Shown here in pieces: positions 59,584 through 64,000 of a stretch of DNA of 64,000 nt. The stretch is from Onthophagus taurus. Lineage: Eukaryota > Arthropoda > Insecta > Coleoptera > Scarabaeidae. Both the position numbers and the translations under genes were made by a program. The stretch spans positions 6,448,001-6,512,000 of the forward strand of contig NC_091967.1 of assembly GCF_036711975.1 (NCBI RefSeq), written 5' to 3'. The notes below the pieces were generated by a model, which was not told the DNA's origin, searched no databases, and worked only from the letters and a program-made list of their open reading frames with translations. Numbering within the stretch: the stretch's first letter is position 1; the number at the start of each line of letters is the position of its first letter.

Positions 59584-59729
59584 CACTGTGTTAATTTTAA
59601 TTATCGTACCCGACGTCATCATTGCAAGTATGCAACCAATATCACAGTATTGGTATGCAATACACGATTTGCGATAATGGTTGCATACTTCAATGATGAC
59701 GTCGGGTACGATAATTAATTAACACACTG
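59584..59729. mobile_element. 146-bp palindromic Tc1/mariner-type MITE
   Basis: Almost the whole unit is one hairpin. Arms of about 55 bases carry ATTATCGTACCCGACGTCAT near the left end and ATGACGTCGGGTACGATAAT near the right, with TATGCAACCA/TGGTTGCATA closing the stem. The middle is about 40 bases. Outer ends are CACTGTG and CACACTG flanked by TA on both sides, as expected of Tc1/mariner TA target duplication with CAGTGTG termini. It has no coding capacity. Confidence 0.8.
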
Positions 59730-61559
59730 TAGATGGCGGAGTTTTCGGTTATATTTTTTTGATTTATTTATACATATATTACGAGATAGTTTACAAAATT
59801 GAAATATCTCAATGTTTTATGTTTTGATCTTTTTCAGTACGATACACTCTCCCCATAGAAATTTTACTTCAAAAGAACAAGGGTTCCTAATTACAAAAAA
59901 ATTTTAACAAAGGGTTCGTGGAAGCCCACGCTACCCGTTATAGTTCGCCAAAGTTTAGTAAGCCCCTTTTCATCTCATCGAAAATATTAATCAATAATTT
60001 TTAAATAATTTTGTCTATAATAAAATTTAATTGAATTTAGATGAAAGTTTATACGTTTCTTCCAGTTTATTCGGACGATGCGAATATGGAGTTTGTACCA
60101 TTTTGCTAACCGTGAAACTCGGATTCGTGACTGCCGTCCAGATTTACGGATCTACACCGCAATACAGACAATTGAATTGCCCGGGACGATTGATTTACCT
60201 CGGAGGTGGGCAAACAAACGGATATCCATCGCATGGACGCGCATCCCTAGGGAAGTTCTAGTCTCGCGGGCATTTCGCAACTTAGGAAATCGATTAGGGC
60301 CCGCAATAACTAGACCTGGCAACAAAGGGTGTTATCGCGTCAATTGGAAAATTCCTCGAAGTTCGCCTTTCTCCTAACTTTGATTATGCTTATCGAATTG
60401 TATCATGGCTTTGTATAATATCGAATCACCTTCAATTTATTTTTAAATTCCTTTTGACTTTAAAATCATCATCATAACTCAATCTAATTTGATTGTTTTA
60501 ACTTTTTGATAAGGTCTAGATTTACCTAACGAAAGCAAACATATTTTCAATCTATTTTTATCGCTCGAGTTTCAACAGAAAATAAATTATAGATAAACAC
60601 ATCGAAGAAAAAAAATTACATTTTTCCTCGTTTCCCTTTTTAAACAACAAGCGCCCACTACTTTTCCATTAAAACACAGCCAATTCCAATTTAGCAAATC
60701 CAAACTATTCGAGGTTTTATGGCACATTTCCAAACGACCTCGCTAAATGAAAATAGCTCCTAATAATCAACGTACAAATTTCAATGCAAATTATGACAAA
60801 ATCCAATTTTAACACAACTTATACCTAATTAAATTATGTATTAATGGATGAAGTAATAATAATTGTGTAATTCAGTTATTAGTGAGTAAATGGTTAATAA
60901 CCAATAAGATACGTTTGATTAGGTTAATAAGTCGCATTTCCAATTATCTCCGACCGTGTTATCGACAATGTGGTTAAATTAGCTGAAGAACCTCATCCAA
61001 ACTAACGGGTCCGGTGGTGTTACGCATGCGTGTTTGATCATTGTAATCCATAATTTGCAACATACCGTAGACGGAGAATTTAGACCTTACCGTTAACAGG
61101 TTTCCCATAATCTCCGATTCTCTTATGATTGATGACGATTGATTAATGGAGACGTAGTCATTCCATTAACTCTATTAGAACCTATATTATTACATTCCAT
61201 TAAGGTACCTTTAATGTTAAAAGGATTCGTAATATCATTTCAACTTAAAAATTACTTAGTTTCTTTTGCCGTTGTGATAATTAAAATTCAAATCAGTGAA
61301 GAGAAAGGTGAGAAAAGTACATCTGGGAACGGTTGCGTTGTTTATAAATAAAGGGTAGTAACGTAGCAAAAGTAACGAAATAAACGGGATGTCGTTAGGC
61401 GACAATATCCTCGGGAAAAGCAAAACGATTCCAGAAGAGAGTAAAAAAATTAAGCGACACCAGACCGGAAAGTAGATTAAAAACATATCCCGCTGGCAAA
61501 CAATGCCCTCCTACCCTCATCCTTTTCCTCTTTTGTGGGATTTACTTTGAAGCTCCCTT
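59730..61559. other. Non-coding sequence
   Basis: No gene supported. Two overlapping plus frames at 60,031-60,377 (one with CPGRLIYLGGGQTNGYPSHG) reflect a GC-richer patch without a family match. Confidence 0.4.
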
Positions 61560-61630
61560 ATAATGCCATAGCCCTCCTGTTTCGGTGCCGGTTCCGCCGC
61601 CTTCGTTTCCGCCGTTGCGCACCGCTACAG
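61560..61630 (+). other. Possible exon or leader ending at a strong 5' splice site
   Basis: A CG/pyrimidine-rich block (TTCGGTGCCGGTTCCGCC, TTTCCGCCGTTGCGCACC) runs to CTACAG|GTGAGTAAC at 61630/61631, a near-perfect donor. One frame is open (LLFRCRFRRLRFRRCAPLQ), but no start or acceptor is obvious. It could be the end of a 5' UTR exon. Evidence is only composition plus splice site. Confidence 0.2.
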
Positions 61631-64000
61631 GTGAGTAACAAGAGAAAAAGAGAGCGTTGTTACATTTTTCCACTTTTACATTGGAAAAAGACTTAGAAAG
61701 AGGTTAAACGTCCGGCTTCCTTGTTGCGAGTCAAAGGTACAGAAGAGATTCAATTTTAAGTTGAAACGTTGAGATTTAAAATTAAGAGATTTTTTACACT
61801 TTTCATAAAAAAGGTGTTTTGAGAATATTAAAACAACATTTTCATTTTATCTCAATAAGAAATCTAAACGATAAAACCTTCATTATCAAAGTAAAAATTA
61901 CTTACTACTCTATTTTAAGCTTTATGATGATGATGGCGTGGTACTGATAAGAGCTCGGGTTGAATGGTGGACCGAAACCCTACGCTGGACTGCGGCGATT
62001 TGATGAATATTTATCAACACAAAAATTAGCATCTGCTGGCCACGACACGCAATACGTCACCCGGAAAATTCATCAACCCCGCTGTCATCCGGGTAGAAAT
62101 TTCAATATGAACTTGTTCCCTTTTCAAAAAAAAAAAAATTAATCGCGTCTCAGAAATATCTAGGTCTGTAAAACAAAGCCGTTTGAGTTATGTTCTAGCT
62201 AGGTCATTAAAGGTTTTATTCAGATTGGTCATGGTAATCGTCCATTCGTTACAGATAAAGCCTAATTCTTGTATCGCATGCCGTTGAGCCGTTTATATTA
62301 TGGCAAAGACATCGTTGGTGGAAAAACCGATGGTCCTAGTTGGATGACTTTAACTCTTATAAATAAGTAAAAAAAAGAAAAATAACAATACTAAAAGAAC
62401 AACTTTTCTTTTAAACAGTGTGAGATGTAAGTTTTACTCTATGGAATCAATTTATCTCAATTATAGGGCCATTACGTTAATGTCTTAAGCTCCCCCTTTA
62501 TGTAGGTTACCTTGAGTATTTTTCACGTTATCTTGTTCGGTTTAGTTAGAAAAATGCCGCATTAAATTTTAAAGAGTTTTATTTTAGTTTTGAAAATAAC
62601 CACTTTGTTTAACACAAAAATACACTTAAAAGTATTGCGGAAGAATTTAGTTCGTACGTTTAAGTTAAGTTGTCTGAATTCAGGACTTTATAAGGTTTTT
62701 GTGGTAAATTTAGCATTGAATAGGAAAAGTTTTTAATGGAAGTGGACAGATTTTTTCACAACCCTCTTGAAAGGTAGTACGGGTAGGAAATTCAGAATAA
62801 ATAATTATTTGCCCTCCAGTAACGGTGTTAGCGACGTGCCGTGCACTCAGAGAGACGGAAAGCTTTCTCGTATAGCGAGGAAAACTTATGCATTAACCCT
62901 CCGGGCTAACGACAAGACAGTTCGGGTGCAGCAGCACTAAAGATGTTTAAAATTCTGAAATACGCCGTATAATTAACGTACTAATTTAAATGTTCAAAAA
63001 CTTTGATTAGACCAAGGAAGTCTTAATAGATTAAAAAGTGCCGAGGTTTTATCCGAAACTTAGCCCCACAACACCAAGATGTGGTTATCCTTTGCTTTTA
63101 CGAAACTGCGTTTTTGCCTCGGAATATTTACCAATTTGCATCGCGAGATTAAACGTCCCAACTTAAGGCATTTAAAATTTAATTAAATCCAAGTAATCCC
63201 CCTTAAACTAAGTCTGGCTAGAGACGGATATTACGGTGATTTGTAATTTCCCGTTACCAACCGACCTCCGGCACCTTTACTCTCTCGCCGACCTCCTGGT
63301 TAATTAGCTACAAAATTAGTCACTCTGACATGTCCATGTGATGAGCCCAACAGACCTTGAAACCGAGATTTTCTTGGCAAGAGTTCTTGTAGAGGTGATG
63401 GCGAAACGAAATCTTGACTTTGATGCACTTTTTTTATGTCATTTAGTCCACATGGTCAGATATAAATATATGTGTGGGTGGGCTGGCACTTGTAAGATAA
63501 ACAAGAAAATCTGGAATATCTTAAAATTGAAAATAAAGGATAGAGATTAAGTAATGGAATGTTTTCGATATTATTAAAAGATATAAAAAAATATAAAATT
63601 CCATCGTTTGCGTGAAATCTTGTATTTAACACATAGCTTACTATTATTGTTGTTTATTGCATACATAATAATGTTCGATATTAATATTTAAAAATTACTT
63701 TTCTCGTTCCATAAATAGAAGCATCCAAGAATCCATGTATCTGCATGGAAATTGGATTAGATTAAGAAATTATTTCTTATTTCTGTTTTATTGCCCTAAA
63801 ACTCTTATTCTGTCATACATATTCTTCCTTACATTCCAGAAAAAAAATATCATTCTTTGTACCATTTTGTGTTTGCCAATATTTCGCAACCTTGCGAATA
63901 GAACCAACTATTTAGGATTCAGGTTGAGGTTTTGTTTATCGCAACTGCTCTAAATGAATTTGAGTGCTGATGATGTGATCTGTGTAAAAGTAACTTTATT
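61631..64000. other. Non-coding sequence to the window end
   Basis: No gene recognised. Short frames at 61,960, 63,338 and 63,735 have no motif. The sequence remains intron-like. Confidence 0.45.

Noticed and set aside
60031-60377. Two overlapping plus frames
   Set aside because: No family match; the openness comes from local GC enrichment.
1-64000. tRNA, rRNA, LTR retroelements and viral genes
   Set aside because: Looked for A/B-box-like tRNA motifs, long direct terminal repeats, and gag, protease, integrase or capsid motifs; none was convincing by eye. The worn frame at about 12.4 kb could not be placed in any family.

Overview
The window is nuclear DNA of an insect, most likely a beetle. 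It is AT-rich, most introns are only about 50-70 bp, and the proteins are insect-like (bicaudal/NAC-beta, a Dcp-1/drICE-type caspase, MST-HMG-box protamine-like proteins). No organellar, bacterial or viral genome is present. The order assignment is an inference.

Layout. Bases 1-33,600 are gene-dense: the last exon of the PP2A B55 subunit (twins, +), a mitotic-looking gene with a C-terminal KEN box (-), KDM8/JMJD5 (-), DSS1/SEM1 (+), PACRG (-) with a second upstream copy of its first exon, KATNAL2 (+), two tandem caspases (-), two tandem very divergent SLC6-type membrane proteins (+), two tandem MST-HMG-box protamine-like genes (-), TAF1B (-), bicaudal/NAC-beta (+), TSPO (-) and an intronless NDUFS4 (-). 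I rebuilt exon structures from splice sites and reading phase. Each multi-exon model given here closes in frame.

Bases 33,600-64,000 contain no gene I can recognise. They hold unique, often intron-like sequence, several decayed LINE pieces, two small terminal-inverted-repeat elements side by side (59.06-59.73 kb), a degenerate minisatellite, and two weak hints of exons (a TATA box plus ATG exon at 34.5 kb, and a strong 5' splice site at 61.63 kb). This looks like a long intron or regulatory domain of a gene lying mostly outside the window.

Themes. Several genes point to cilia and sperm: PACRG and KATNAL2 are axoneme genes placed head to head with a candidate RFX X-box between them, and the MST-HMG-box pair encodes sperm chromatin proteins. 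Two tandem families have lost key family residues while keeping their fold and reading frame: one caspase lacks both arginines of the aspartate-specific S1 pocket, and both SLC6 proteins lack the conserved Asn, Arg and Pro of the TM1 ion/substrate motif.

Mobile DNA. A palindromic repeat family built on ACTAGAACTAACACTAGACC and a TTTAGCCG...CGGCTAAA hairpin recurs at six sites and is interrupted twice by unrelated LINEs. The most striking element is a 466-bp unit with 32-bp inverted termini, an 8-bp target duplication GTCTGCAG and a THAP-like mini-exon, all of which fit a non-autonomous P-element relative.
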